DNA of 51,525 nucleotides from Pseudomonadota bacterium (GTDB lineage Bacteria > Myxococcota_A > UBA9042), in contig SXRM01000350.1 in the NCBI GenBank assembly GCA_005792545.1, positions 1 through 51,525 on the forward strand, given 5' to 3'. Every line of letters begins with the position of its first letter. Positions within the stretch are counted from its first letter, which is position 1. The notes under the pieces are model-generated. The model saw only the letters and a program-made list of their open reading frames with translations. It was not told where the DNA came from and made no database searches. Both the position numbers and the translations under genes were made by a program. Below, piece after piece: positions 1 through 8,499 of the stretch.

Positions 1-94
1 AGATCCGCGACGCGTGCGCCGTCCATGCGGCGATGCGCGACTGCAGGTCGGCGGTTCCCGGAGGCGCGGAGGGGCTATCGGCCTGGGTGCGCAT
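1..94 (-). CDS. Possible N-terminus of a divergent gene, cut by the window edge
   Basis: From an ATG at 94-92 the minus strand stays open to the window edge for 31 codons, nearly all ending in G or C, as expected for a real gene in this GC-rich genome. The peptide begins MRTQADSPSAPP and continues DLQSRIAAWTAHASRI. It would be transcribed divergently from the metalloprotease gene at 237. No strong Shine-Dalgarno sequence precedes the ATG. The fragment is too short to assign a family, and it could be a chance open frame. Confidence 0.35.
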   Translation of the reverse strand, partial: MRTQADSPSAPPGTADLQSRIAAWTAHASRI

Positions 95-236
95 GCCGCC
101 AAGGTTGCCCGTTTTCTCAGTGGGCGTCCAACCGCTGTGCGCGCAGGGTTGCGGTGTGGCGGCAGAAGTGGAAAATTCGCGGCTTTGCCCGCGACGGTCG
201 CCCGCTCGCCACGTCCACCACTGCCGGAGAAAATCC
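95..236. promoter_or_regulatory. Upstream region of the metalloprotease gene
   Basis: This non-coding stretch lies between the possible divergent gene and the ATG at 237. A GGAGA ribosome-binding site sits at 226-230, six bases before the ATG. Two short blocks resemble the dispersed repeat found upstream of minus-strand genes elsewhere in the window: CCCGTTT followed by CTCAGTGGG near 108-125, and TTCGCGGCTTTGC near 175-187. The blocks are separated by unrelated sequence, so this is at best a degenerate copy. No clear promoter hexamers were identified. Confidence 0.3.
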
Positions 237-3200
237 ATGATCCTCAACGTGCTTGGCCCACTGGGCCGGTGGTGGCGTGCCGCGGCGCTGGGCGCCCTGG
301 CGACGACTTGGACGCTCGTCGTTGCCGGTTGTGCACAAGATGTCGGACAAATCGACCGTACCCAGCCTGGCGCGCTAAAAAAGTCACTGTTTGCAGGCGA
401 GTGGTACTGGCGGCGCACAGTGGCCGACGCGCCTTACACCGCCGGCTTTACGTTCGTGGGCGAGGCGGACGACGTCGAGCGCGTGCGCTTCAAGATCGAC
501 GAGAACCACCTAATCGCCTACCGCAGCTACGATTTTGTCGCCGGCACCGATCTCGACCACAGCCAGCGCCGCAAGCGCGCACCCAACCGCGCCGCCGGCG
601 AATCGGGCCAGCCAGTCGCCATCTACCGCATCCAGAGCCACTTCGACATCAAGCGCAATTACAGCGCGGCGACCGGCGAGCAGGACAACGTCATCGCCGA
701 AAACACCATTGACCGGCCGTGGTTCGAGCGCGACTACGTCCGCGTCGATTGGACCGAAAACCTGGCTCCCGGCAAGGGCTTTGAGTTCACGGTCGACACC
801 GTGCAGACCGAATTCGTCAAGTTCGCAGTCACCAATCCGGCCGATCCAGATGCGCTGACGCTGGGCTTTCGCGACAAGGCCCGCAAGACCGGCTGGCGCG
901 AGACCCGCGTGCCGACCGAGCACCGCGACGCGGCGAGCGCCGACTACCTCGACTTCGTGCACAAGCTGTTGGCCACGCCACAAGAATTCGGCGGCTGGGA
1001 TTGGGACGGGCCGTGGTCGGTGCCGGTGTGCTGGATCTACGGCAACGAGGACTGCAAACCGGCCGAGATCACCATCCGCACCTCGTTCTTGAAGATCGAC
1101 CCGACCGACGAATACGAGGCGCTGGACTATCCCGACAACGCGTTGGCCCGCGACGCCAAGGGGCAGCTGATTCGCACGCGCGCGCTGGCCGACGGCACGA
1201 TTGCGCGCGACCCGGACGGCGAGGCGGTGCGGGTGCCGATGTTCGACAAGTTTGGGTACTTCCGCGCCGAGCGCTATGGCTGGGACAAGCAGCACGGCGA
1301 GGTCGAGTCGGCGCGCGAGTTGAAAATCTCGCGGCATGACCTGTGGCAGCAGTCGTTCAAGAACGGCGAGCCCATTCCATTTGCGCAGCGCCAAGTCAAG
1401 CCGATCGTGTACTACAAGTCCATCGACTTTCCGAAAGAGCTGAACACGATGGCGGCCGAAACCGGCAAGCAGTGGGACGATGCGTTCCGCAAAACCGTCG
1501 GCGCGCTGCAAGGCAAGGAGCCCGCGGCCGTGGGGCCCACCTTTGTCATCGCCGAGAACACTTACGCCGTCGACAACCACGGCAAGGTCACGGACCGCGG
1601 CCAGCGCGTCGGCGACTTGCGCTACTCCATGCTGAACTACGTCGCCAAGCCCACGCGCGCCGGGCTGCTCGGCTATGGGCCCAGCGCCACCGACCCGGTG
1701 ACCGGCGAAATCGTCAGCGCTACTGCCAACGTGTATGGCGCGGCCCACCAGGTGCTGGCGACCAGCGCCCGCGACATCTTGCGGCTGGTGCGCGGCGAAA
1801 TCAGTCCGGAGGCGTACGGGCTGGGCCACATCACCGAAGCCGAGGTGCACGCAGCGCTGCACGCGTTTGCGCCTGGCGACAAGCCAAAACCCAAGGGAAT
1901 CGGGGATCTCGCGGGTCCGCAAACCGAGGACCACGCCGAGCGGGTGGCATCGGTGCAGGCATTCGCGGCGCGGGTGACGGACCGCGACAAGCAAAAGGCG
2001 ATCGCCGCCCAAAAGAAGACCAAGCTGGCCGAAAAGCCGGGCTGGGCCGAGCAACGCCTGGCCAAAATCACCAGCTCCGGCCTGCTGAGCAACCTCATCA
2101 ACCGCCAGGTGGCGCTGGCGCATGGCGATCCGGCGCTGCGCGAGAAGCTGTCGCAGACCCCGCCCGGCGCGCCGCTGCCGGCGCTGACCCAAGCGCAGAT
2201 GAACGGTCTGGCGCCGCACCGCTGGACCACCCGCGCGGCGCGCAGCCGCCACCTGGAGCGCAAGCGCCTGCTGGCCCGCCACAGCATCGAACTAGCCGAG
2301 TTTGCCGACGATGCCGTGCTCGGCATGGCCGAGGCGCTCAAAGACAAGCCCATCGAAGAAGTTCGCAAGACCATCTTCGAACAGGTGTTTTTGTCGACCG
2401 CACTGCACGAAGTGGGGCACACGCTGGGCCTGCGCCACAACTTCGAGTCGTCGACGGACGCGCTCAACTGGCCCGATGCCTACTGGGACCTGCGCGGCGA
2501 GGGGGCGGAGTCGCTGACCGAGCCGACGCTGGCCCAGAACAAGGCCGGCATGGACGACTACCGCTATTCGTCCATCATGGATTACGCGCAGCGCTGGCAC
2601 CACGACTTAAAGGGGCTGGGTCGCTACGACGTGGCTGCCATCGCGTTCGGCTACGGTCAACTGGTCGAGGTGTTCGACAAGGCACCGGTCGATCCGCTGG
2701 TGCTCAATCCACCCAACTACAGCCCGACCAAACCTGCCGACGCGGACGGTTATCAAGTGCTCGAGCCGCTGTACCGCGATCCGCTGCGGGTGGCGCTCAA
2801 AAGCCAACTGCGCCATTACACGCAGATTCCCAAGAAGATCTTTGGCGGCCTGCAGCCGATGCGCCAGCGCAAGTGGGTGCCATACAGCCAGGTCATCGCC
2901 GACATGACGGGCGAGGGCAGCACACCTGACCAGGGCAGAAAGCGCCAACTGTGGGAGGTGCCCTACCGCTTCTGCTCCGACGAATACGTGGAGGGCACGC
3001 CGACTTGCAACATGTTCGACGCCGGGGCCGACGCCTGGGAGATTGTGCGCGCTGGTATGCAGCAGTGGCGCGACCACTACGTACTGCAAGCGTTTCGACG
3101 TGACCGGGTGGGCTTTGCCATCGAGGATTACGAGTACCGGGTGTGGTCGCGGTACTTCTTGCCGGTCGCGCTGCAGTTCCAGAACTGGGTGTTTTTGCAG

Positions 3201-4259
3201 TATGACCCCGAGACCAAAGCCAACCCGGGCGTTCTATGGGACTGGCTGACGTACGACAAGAGCGTCGCCAAAAAGCTCGGCCTGGAGACCAAGCCGTGGG
3301 AGCAGGCCCAAGGCGGCGGCTTGCCGATGACGGCGGGCGTCAAAGACGGCATGGACTTTCTGGCCACGGTGCTCGCCCAGCCTGAGCCCGGCCAGTACTG
3401 CTTTGACAAGAGCGACAACAAGTTCCGGCAGTTTAGCTACGTCACCGCCACCCAGAGCGGCGTGGCGCTGCCGCAGTGCAGTACACCGCAGACCTGCGAC
3501 GGCAACCAGGCGTGCGCCGATCTGGTGATTCCGCTCGGCCGGGGCCGCTTGTACGAGACCGACTACGACCGCGATACCGGCTACTACTTCTTTGAGCGCC
3601 TGCGCCACGTTGGCTCGTTTTACGACAAGATCGCGGCGATGGGTGCGCTCACCGATCCGAGTACGTACTTTATCGGCGTCGACTCGTCGCAGCCGGTGCA
3701 CAACTACATCCTGAGCATGGGTATCTACTTTGCCAAGGAACTCAACCACTTGTTTGGCGGCTTTGCGGCCGGCCGCGACGATGTGGTGGGCTGGGTGCGC
3801 CACAAAGACGGCAAGATCGGACCGCGGTCATGGATGGACCCGGGCAAGTGGAACAAAGAGCAGCAGCTGGCGCCCATCGACGTGCCGGGCATGTTCATCT
3901 TGCAGAACTACGCGATTTACTACGGCATGGTGTTTCTGCCGTCGAACTGGGACCAGACCTTCAATGACTCGCTGCAGATCTTCTTGCAGGGGTCGCAAGA
4001 GCCGTTCAACCCGCCGACCGACGCCGCGGTTGCGACGTACAGCCACGCTTTCAACGGCCGGACCTACAAGGCCGCCAAGCTTAACAAGGACGACACCTGG
4101 TTCAGCCCGGGCTACGAGATGGTGGTCGGCGCAGCGCAGCTCGCCGCGCGGCTGGCGGCCAAAGAGGCGGGCCTGTACCCTTGGATGCTCGACGAGCGCG
4201 TGCAGGTCATCGAGATCGTGCGCGGCATGTACGACATCTACGGCAAGGCGCTGTTCTAG
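237..4259 (+). CDS. Zinc-dependent metalloprotease lipoprotein (DUF5117/DUF4953-like)
   Basis: The 1,340-residue protein starts at the ATG at 237, chosen because a GGAGA box lies six bases upstream and a lipoprotein signal follows directly (hydrophobic segment, then VVAGC with Cys32). The catalytic signature HEVGHTLGLRHN is at residues 724-735. It is an extended HExxHxxGxxH zinc site of the metzincin type, where three His bind zinc and Glu is the general base. SIMDY near residue 781 is a plausible Met-turn. The motif and the region around it resemble the zinc-dependent metalloproteases annotated as DUF5117/DUF4953, but this protein is longer than the roughly 800-900 residues usual there. It probably acts as an endopeptidase on the outer face of the envelope. 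The substrate is unknown. It stands alone rather than in a clear operon. Confidence 0.85.
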   Translation: MILNVLGPLGRWWRAAALGALATTWTLVVAGCAQDVGQIDRTQPGALKKSLFAGEWYWRRTVADAPYTAGFTFVGEADDVERVRFKIDENHLIAYRSYDFVAGTDLDHSQRRKRAPNRAAGESGQPVAIYRIQSHFDIKRNYSAATGEQDNVIAENTIDRPWFERDYVRVDWTENLAPGKGFEFTVDTVQTEFVKFAVTNPADPDALTLGFRDKARKTGWRETRVPTEHRDAASADYLDFVHKLLATPQEFGGWDWDGPWSVPVCWIYGNEDCKPAEITIRTSFLKIDPTDEYEALDYPDNALARDAKGQLIRTRALADGTIARDPDGEAVRVPMFDKFGYFRAERYGWDKQHGEVESARELKISRHDLWQQSFKNGEPIPFAQRQVKPIVYYKSIDFPKELNTMAAETGKQWDDAFRKTVGALQGKEPAAVGPTFVIAENTYAVDNHGKVTDRGQRVGDLRYSMLNYVAKPTRAGLLGYGPSATDPVTGEIVSATANVYGAAHQVLATSARDILRLVRGEISPEAYGLGHITEAEVHAALHAFAPGDKPKPKGIGDLAGPQTEDHAERVASVQAFAARVTDRDKQKAIAAQKKTKLAEKPGWAEQRLAKITSSGLLSNLINRQVALAHGDPALREKLSQTPPGAPLPALTQAQMNGLAPHRWTTRAARSRHLERKRLLARHSIELAEFADDAVLGMAEALKDKPIEEVRKTIFEQVFLSTALHEVGHTLGLRHNFESSTDALNWPDAYWDLRGEGAESLTEPTLAQNKAGMDDYRYSSIMDYAQRWHHDLKGLGRYDVAAIAFGYGQLVEVFDKAPVDPLVLNPPNYSPTKPADADGYQVLEPLYRDPLRVALKSQLRHYTQIPKKIFGGLQPMRQRKWVPYSQVIADMTGEGSTPDQGRKRQLWEVPYRFCSDEYVEGTPTCNMFDAGADAWEIVRAGMQQWRDHYVLQAFRRDRVGFAIEDYEYRVWSRYFLPVALQFQNWVFLQYDPETKANPGVLWDWLTYDKSVAKKLGLETKPWEQAQGGGLPMTAGVKDGMDFLATVLAQPEPGQYCFDKSDNKFRQFSYVTATQSGVALPQCSTPQTCDGNQACADLVIPLGRGRLYETDYDRDTGYYFFERLRHVGSFYDKIAAMGALTDPSTYFIGVDSSQPVHNYILSMGIYFAKELNHLFGGFAAGRDDVVGWVRHKDGKIGPRSWMDPGKWNKEQQLAPIDVPGMFILQNYAIYYGMVFLPSNWDQTFNDSLQIFLQGSQEPFNPPTDAAVATYSHAFNGRTYKAAKLNKDDTWFSPGYEMVVGAAQLAARLAAKEAGLYPWMLDERVQVIEIVRGMYDIYGKALF

Positions 4260-4509
4260 GCGCCGGTGGAGCGCGCCGAGTGCTGCTGGCGGGGCAGCGA
4301 CACCCCACAACCTGAGATGCCGCCAGCGGTCTGCGTTGCGTTTTTGCGCCCGGTAGGGGCACGCTACGACCGTCTGCGGGTGCCGCACGGCGCTGCCCCG
4401 CGACGCGATGTTTCGGCCGGCGCCCAAGCTGTCGGCCACCCAACGACTGCGCCCCAATCCACCGCGCCCTAACTATCGCGCTCCCGCGAGCGCGCACCAA
4501 GAGGCAGCC
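4260..4509 (+). other. Intergenic region with a 5'-UTR hairpin
   Basis: This 250-base gap separates the metalloprotease gene from the Lys-rich protein gene. A perfect 7-bp inverted repeat (CGCGCTC, loop CCGC, GAGCGCG) at 4477-4494 lies just before the AAGAGG ribosome-binding site at 4499-4504 and could modulate translation of the downstream gene. The frame of that gene stays open upstream to 4408, but no good ribosome-binding site supports the longer start. Nothing else recognisable is present. Confidence 0.4.
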
Positions 4510-5334
4510 ATGGCGACCGCCGCCCAGGACAAGAAGAAGAAGCAGGATCCCAAGAAGATCGAGAAGAAAGACAAGAAGCAGGAGATCCAGGAGAAGAAAG
4601 GCGCCAACGTGGCGGGCGCGGCTGCGCGCATCGTGGACAAGGCGATGTCCAAGGGCTACGCCGACCAGAAGGCGGCGCTCAAGCCCAAGGACAAGGGCGC
4701 GGCCGCCGCGCTCGGCCCCAAGACCGAGGACAAGAAGAAGGTCGGCGTCGGCGAAGCCGCAGAACGCGCGGCGTCGGACCACAAGCCAGGCGACAGCAAG
4801 CAAGATCACCCGTTGGAGGAGGCCAAGAAGCAGCTCAAGAAGGCCGAAAAGAAGGGTGAGAAGAAAGCAGCCGAGAAGGTCGACCCCAAGAAGAAGTCCA
4901 AGGACAAGACCCCGCCCGTCGAGAGCAAGGTCGACAAAGAGCGCGACAAGAAAGAGCTGGCCAAGGCCGGCGTCGCCGCCGCCAGCCTGGACAAAGACGA
5001 GGACGAGCAGAAGCCGACCGAAGGCGAAGAGCACGAGGCCGCCAAGGTCGCCGCCGTCGCCAAGGACAAAGCTCACGGCAAGGAAGACAAGAGCCACACC
5101 CAAAAGCTCAAGGGCGCGCAGGGTAGCAAAGAGGACAAGGACGAGCGCCAGGAAGGCCATGGCTCGCCCGAAGAGAAGCTGGCAGCCGAGATGATTGCCG
5201 CAGCCAAAGAGAAGCAGGACAAGAAGAAGGGCCGCGACAAGAAGCCCACGCTCGACGTGAACGCCGACGTCAACCAGAAGAAGAAGTGGTGGGGCAACGC
5301 CGGTCACGAGCCGCAGGACACGCCGGCAAGCTAG
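4510..5334 (+). CDS. Lys-rich, highly charged, probably disordered protein
   Basis: The 274-residue protein begins at the ATG at 4510, five bases after an AAGAGG ribosome-binding site. It has no signal peptide or membrane segment, so it is presumably cytoplasmic. Almost the whole chain is Lys, Ala, Glu, Asp and Gln, with many KKK runs and KDK/KED motifs and very few hydrophobic residues. This predicts intrinsic disorder or long single helices rather than a globular fold. The only Trp residues are an adjacent pair in KKKWWGN near the C-terminus. Lys is encoded almost only by AAG. I do not recognise a family. Lys-rich DNA- or RNA-binding proteins and LEA-like protectants have similar composition, but the acidic content argues against a simple histone-H1-like protein. 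It converges on the Cys-rich lipoprotein gene. Confidence 0.65.
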   Translation: MATAAQDKKKKQDPKKIEKKDKKQEIQEKKGANVAGAAARIVDKAMSKGYADQKAALKPKDKGAAAALGPKTEDKKKVGVGEAAERAASDHKPGDSKQDHPLEEAKKQLKKAEKKGEKKAAEKVDPKKKSKDKTPPVESKVDKERDKKELAKAGVAAASLDKDEDEQKPTEGEEHEAAKVAAVAKDKAHGKEDKSHTQKLKGAQGSKEDKDERQEGHGSPEEKLAAEMIAAAKEKQDKKKGRDKKPTLDVNADVNQKKKWWGNAGHEPQDTPAS

Positions 5335-5342
5335 CTACGAGC

Positions 5343-5496
5343 TGTCCAGGTAGGGCGGGTCCTGGTGGCCCGCCGAGCGCACCTCCAGGTCGCCGCCCGC
5401 CACCCGCGTGTCCAGGTAGGGCGGGTCCTTGTGGCCCGCCGCTCACTCAATGGGATTGACGCGGGCTTTGCGGCAGGGGACAAGCCCCCGCCCTAC
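5343..5496. repeat. REP-like palindromic repeats, two direct and one inverted
   Basis: Two 33-base copies at 5343-5375 and 5409-5441 differ at one position. Each holds GTAGGGCGGGTCC followed by GGCCCGCC, and the GGCGGG/CCCGCC arms can form a stem. A third, diverged copy lies inverted at about 5471-5496. On the minus strand it reads GTAGGGCGGGGGC, and it contains the TAG stop codon of the Cys-rich lipoprotein gene. The block fills the gap between two convergent genes, so it probably ends transcription from both sides or belongs to a REP-type repeat family dispersed in the genome. Confidence 0.7.
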
Positions 5497-8201
5497 TTCT
5501 TAGCGCCGGCGTTGATCCAGTCTTTGAGCAGGTTACTGTCCGCGGTGCTGATGCCCGAGCTGCCAGCCGGCATCTTGCCGCCGCAGCCGTGGCTCAGGCC
5601 GCTCGTGACCTTCAAGTAGACCAGACTCTGCGTCGCGCTGCCGGCCTTGATGTACACGCTGGCCGCGCACTTGCTGTTGTTGACAGCCACGCCGACCAGC
5701 GCGTTGTAGGCGCTGTCTGCGCTAGAGCCCAAGCTGAGGCCGCCCGAGAAGCCGTGACAGCCGGTGCAGCCGTTGCCCTGGATGACCTTTTCGTAGACGT
5801 CTTGCCAGGTAATCGGCGGCACGCAACCGGCAATCGCGGTGTGGGTGCAGCCGGCCGTGGGGCTGCAAGCGTCATTGGTGCAGACGTTGCCGTCGTCGCA
5901 ATTGGGCGGTGCGCCGCCTTTGCAGGCCCCGGTCGCGCAGGCGTCGTTGCTGGTGCAAGCGTTGTTGTCGTTGCAGGCCAAGGTGTTGTTGGTCTTCTTG
6001 CAGCCGGTGGCCTTGTCGCAGCTGTCGGTCGTGCACACGTTGCCGTCGTCACAGTTGACCGTCTTGCCGGCACACGCGCCGCCAGCGCAAGCGTCTGTGC
6101 TGGTGCAGGCGTTGTTGTCGTTGCAGGTCGCGGTGTTGTTGGCGTGGGTGCAGCCCTTGACCTTGTCGCAGGCGTCGGTGGTGCACGGGTTGCTGTCGTC
6201 GCATAGCGGCGGCGCTCCACCGGTGCAACTACCAGCCGCGCATTTGTCGTTGCCGGTGCAAGCGTTGGCGTCGTCGCAAGGCAACGTGTTGTTGGTGTGG
6301 GTGCAGCCGTTGCTGCAGCCGTCGGTGGTGCATGGGTTGTTGTCTTCGCAAGCGCCGGCACTGCCCTTGCACACGCCGCCCGCGCAAACGTCGCCCGAGG
6401 TGCAGGCGTCGTTGTCGTTGCACGCAGCGGTATTGTTGACCTGCACGCAGCCTTTGACCTTGTCGCAGCTGTCGGTCGTGCACGGGTTCTTGTCGTCGCA
6501 AACGATGGGCTTGCCGGTGCAGGCGCTGCTGCCACAGGCGTCGCCGCTGGTGCACGCGTCGTTGTCGTTGCAAGTGCCGGTCGAGTTGGTGAACACGCAG
6601 CCGCTCGCCTTGTCGCAACTGTCGGTGGTGCAAGCCTTGTTGTCGTTGCAGGTGGTGGCCTTGCCCGCGCACACGCCGGCGGCGCACACATCGGTAGCCG
6701 TGCAGGCGTCCTTGTCGTCGCACTTGGCAGTGTTGTTGGTGTGGGTGCAGCCGGTTTTGGCGGCGCAGGCGTCGTCCGTGCACGGCTTGCTGTCGTTGCA
6801 GTCGAGCGTGCCGGCGCCAGTGCATGTTCCGGCCTGGCAGGCGTCGCCGGTGGTGCAGGCGTTGTTGTCGGTGCAGTTCACCGTGGTCGGCGTCTGGACG
6901 CAACCCTTGACCTTGTCGCAGGTGTCGGCCGTGCAGACGTTGTTGTCGTTGCAATCGGCGTCGAGCTTGCACTTGGGCACGCAGCCAGCAATCGCCGTGT
7001 GCACGCAAGCGCCCGTCGCCGTCGTGCAACTGTCGGTTGTGCATTCGTTCTTGTCGTCGCAGGGGTTGGGTGTGCCGGCCTTGCAGCTGCCGTCGGCGCA
7101 GGCGTCGCCGACCGTGCAGCCGTTGCTGTCGCTGCAGGTAGCGGTGTTGCTGGTCTTCTTGCAGCCGGTGGCGGCTTCGCAACTGTCGTCGGTGCAGGCG
7201 TTGCCGTCGGTGCAGTTGACCGGGTTGCCGGCGCACTTGCCGACAAAGCACAGGTCGCTCTGGGTGCAGGCGTTGCTGTCGTCGCACTTGGCAGCGTTGT
7301 TGACGTGTCCGCAGCCCTTGACCGCGTCGCAGGCGTCGGTCGTGCAGGGATTGCTGTCGTCGCACGCGTCGGGCGTGCCCACGCACTTGCCGGCGGCGCA
7401 AGTGTCGGACAGCGTGCACAGGTTACTGTCGTCGCACGTCGCGGCGTCGTTGCCGGCGGATTCGGCGCACAGGCCGGTGGCCGGGACGCATGCCACCGTC
7501 AGGCAGGGGTTCTTGCTCGGCGCGCACGTCACGGTCGAACTGACCTTGGGCGCGCACGCGGCGACTTTTTGCGACTGGTCACAGAACCACACCCCGTTGC
7601 ACAGGTTGCCGTCGTCTTTGGCGGTGCAGTCGGCGTCGACTTTGCAAGCGGGCGGAGGCGGCACATCGGGTGCAACGTCTGGTGGCACATCGGGTGCAGC
7701 GTCTGGTGGCACATCGGGCGGGACATCCGCTGTCACCTCTGGCGCGGCATCTGCGGCCACATCGGCGGCATCGGGCGGCAGGTCCGGGGCGATATCTTTG
7801 GCCGCGTCGACAGCGGCGTCGCTGCCCGCGTCTACAGTGGCATCGGCTGTGGCGACAGCATCTGCAACGGCAACGGCATCGGCCGCAGCATCGACTGGCT
7901 GTGCGGCATCGGCCGCGGCGACGTCGGACGTGGCAGTCTCTGCCGAGACGTCCTGCGGGGTCACCGTATCCGGGGCGGTGTCGCCGGGCGGTGCAACTTC
8001 GGCCGTCTGCGCGGTGTCCGGCACAGCCGCGTCGTCGCTGGCAGTCGCGTCGGGGCCCGCATCGCCGGCCGCATCGCCGCTGACGCCGGTGCTGGTTTCC
8101 GCCGAACCGGTGGTACCACCGGCACCGTCGCCAGCCGTGGAATTGCCGCACCCCATCGCGACGACGCATAGCGTCGCCCCCAACCAAGCTTGCTTGTACA
8201 T
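5493..8201 (-). CDS. Cys-rich lipoprotein with Dictyostelium-type repeats and a C-terminal CXXCH cytochrome-like domain
   Basis: The 902-residue protein starts at the ATG at 8201, behind an AGGGGG ribosome-binding site. Its lipoprotein signal ends VVAMGC (Cys18). An Asp/Ala/Pro-rich linker runs to about residue 185. Roughly residues 190-795 hold about 22 short Cys motifs of the form CDDxNxCTxD. Two subtypes alternate, one ending TTDSCDKxxGC and one ending SxDxCAxGxC. This is the pattern of the Dictyostelium (slime mold) repeat family PF00526, common in Myxococcota surface proteins. The last 100 residues are different. CTGCH at 812-816 is a haem c attachment motif, and Met877 in GKMPAG could be the distal ligand, as in small class I or planctomycete-type cytochromes. 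The protein is probably a rigid disulfide-rich stalk holding a haem domain outside the cell. Haem attachment is inferred from the motif. Confidence 0.85.
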   Translation of the reverse strand: MYKQAWLGATLCVVAMGCGNSTAGDGAGGTTGSAETSTGVSGDAAGDAGPDATASDDAAVPDTAQTAEVAPPGDTAPDTVTPQDVSAETATSDVAAADAAQPVDAAADAVAVADAVATADATVDAGSDAAVDAAKDIAPDLPPDAADVAADAAPEVTADVPPDVPPDAAPDVPPDVAPDVPPPPACKVDADCTAKDDGNLCNGVWFCDQSQKVAACAPKVSSTVTCAPSKNPCLTVACVPATGLCAESAGNDAATCDDSNLCTLSDTCAAGKCVGTPDACDDSNPCTTDACDAVKGCGHVNNAAKCDDSNACTQSDLCFVGKCAGNPVNCTDGNACTDDSCEAATGCKKTSNTATCSDSNGCTVGDACADGSCKAGTPNPCDDKNECTTDSCTTATGACVHTAIAGCVPKCKLDADCNDNNVCTADTCDKVKGCVQTPTTVNCTDNNACTTGDACQAGTCTGAGTLDCNDSKPCTDDACAAKTGCTHTNNTAKCDDKDACTATDVCAAGVCAGKATTCNDNKACTTDSCDKASGCVFTNSTGTCNDNDACTSGDACGSSACTGKPIVCDDKNPCTTDSCDKVKGCVQVNNTAACNDNDACTSGDVCAGGVCKGSAGACEDNNPCTTDGCSNGCTHTNNTLPCDDANACTGNDKCAAGSCTGGAPPLCDDSNPCTTDACDKVKGCTHANNTATCNDNNACTSTDACAGGACAGKTVNCDDGNVCTTDSCDKATGCKKTNNTLACNDNNACTSNDACATGACKGGAPPNCDDGNVCTNDACSPTAGCTHTAIAGCVPPITWQDVYEKVIQGNGCTGCHGFSGGLSLGSSADSAYNALVGVAVNNSKCAASVYIKAGSATQSLVYLKVTSGLSHGCGGKMPAGSSGISTADSNLLKDWINAGAKK
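7657..7728 (-). repeat. Three tandem 24-bp units in the lipoprotein linker
   Basis: Units at 7657-7680, 7681-7704 and 7705-7728 share the core GGCACATCGGG. The first two differ at two positions and the third diverges at its end. They are in frame and encode Pro/Asp/Val/Ala repeats of the PPDVAPD type in the linker behind the lipid anchor. The length of this linker is likely to vary by slippage between related strains. Confidence 0.8.
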
Positions 8202-8499
8202 ACTGCCCCCTGCCCTGTCTGCTCGCCCCGCGGTCCGCGCGACCCCCCAGCCGCACCGAGGCGGCCATGGTACACACGGCCGAACGAAAAGCCACGCACG
8301 CTGTCAAGCCGCGTTGCCGACCAAACTCGCAGAGTTGCTGAGGAGCCTGTCCAATATTACTCGATCGCTGTGGATACACGGGAGCGGTGAGTCGGCTTGC
8401 AAAGACGCGAGCTTGCGACCCACCGAGCCAGCAAACGGGCACCGAAAAGAACGAGTCGTTCTTGGCGGGGCCCTGACGGTGGAACGGCGCGCCAACCAG
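8202..8499 (-). repeat. Intergenic region with copy A of the dispersed palindrome repeat
   Basis: This gap follows the stop of the polytopic membrane protein gene and precedes the Cys-rich lipoprotein gene. Copy A of the repeat spans about 8349-8463. A perfect palindrome (AAGAACGA, one base, TCGTTCTT) lies at 8447-8463. Read on the minus strand it is followed by TTTTC, so it can act as terminator of the upstream gene. The conserved block at 8381-8443 contains CGGCTT/AAGACG arms at 8393-8407, a stem with one mismatch. A terminal block GTCC...GATCGC lies at 8349-8368 and includes TAATAT on the minus strand, a possible -10 element. The remaining 147 bases before the ATG hold only a TTGACA (minus strand, 8302-8307) with no good partner. 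Confidence 0.6.

Noticed and set aside
33-236. N-terminal extension of the metalloprotease to an earlier start
   Set aside because: The extension is Arg/Gly-rich and would bury the lipoprotein signal. The ATG at 237 has a good ribosome-binding site directly in front.
5850-7450. Regular short repeats resembling a CRISPR or tandem array
   Set aside because: The period follows codons and encodes Cys-rich repeats in one frame. Units vary in length and sequence, with no constant repeat and unique spacers.
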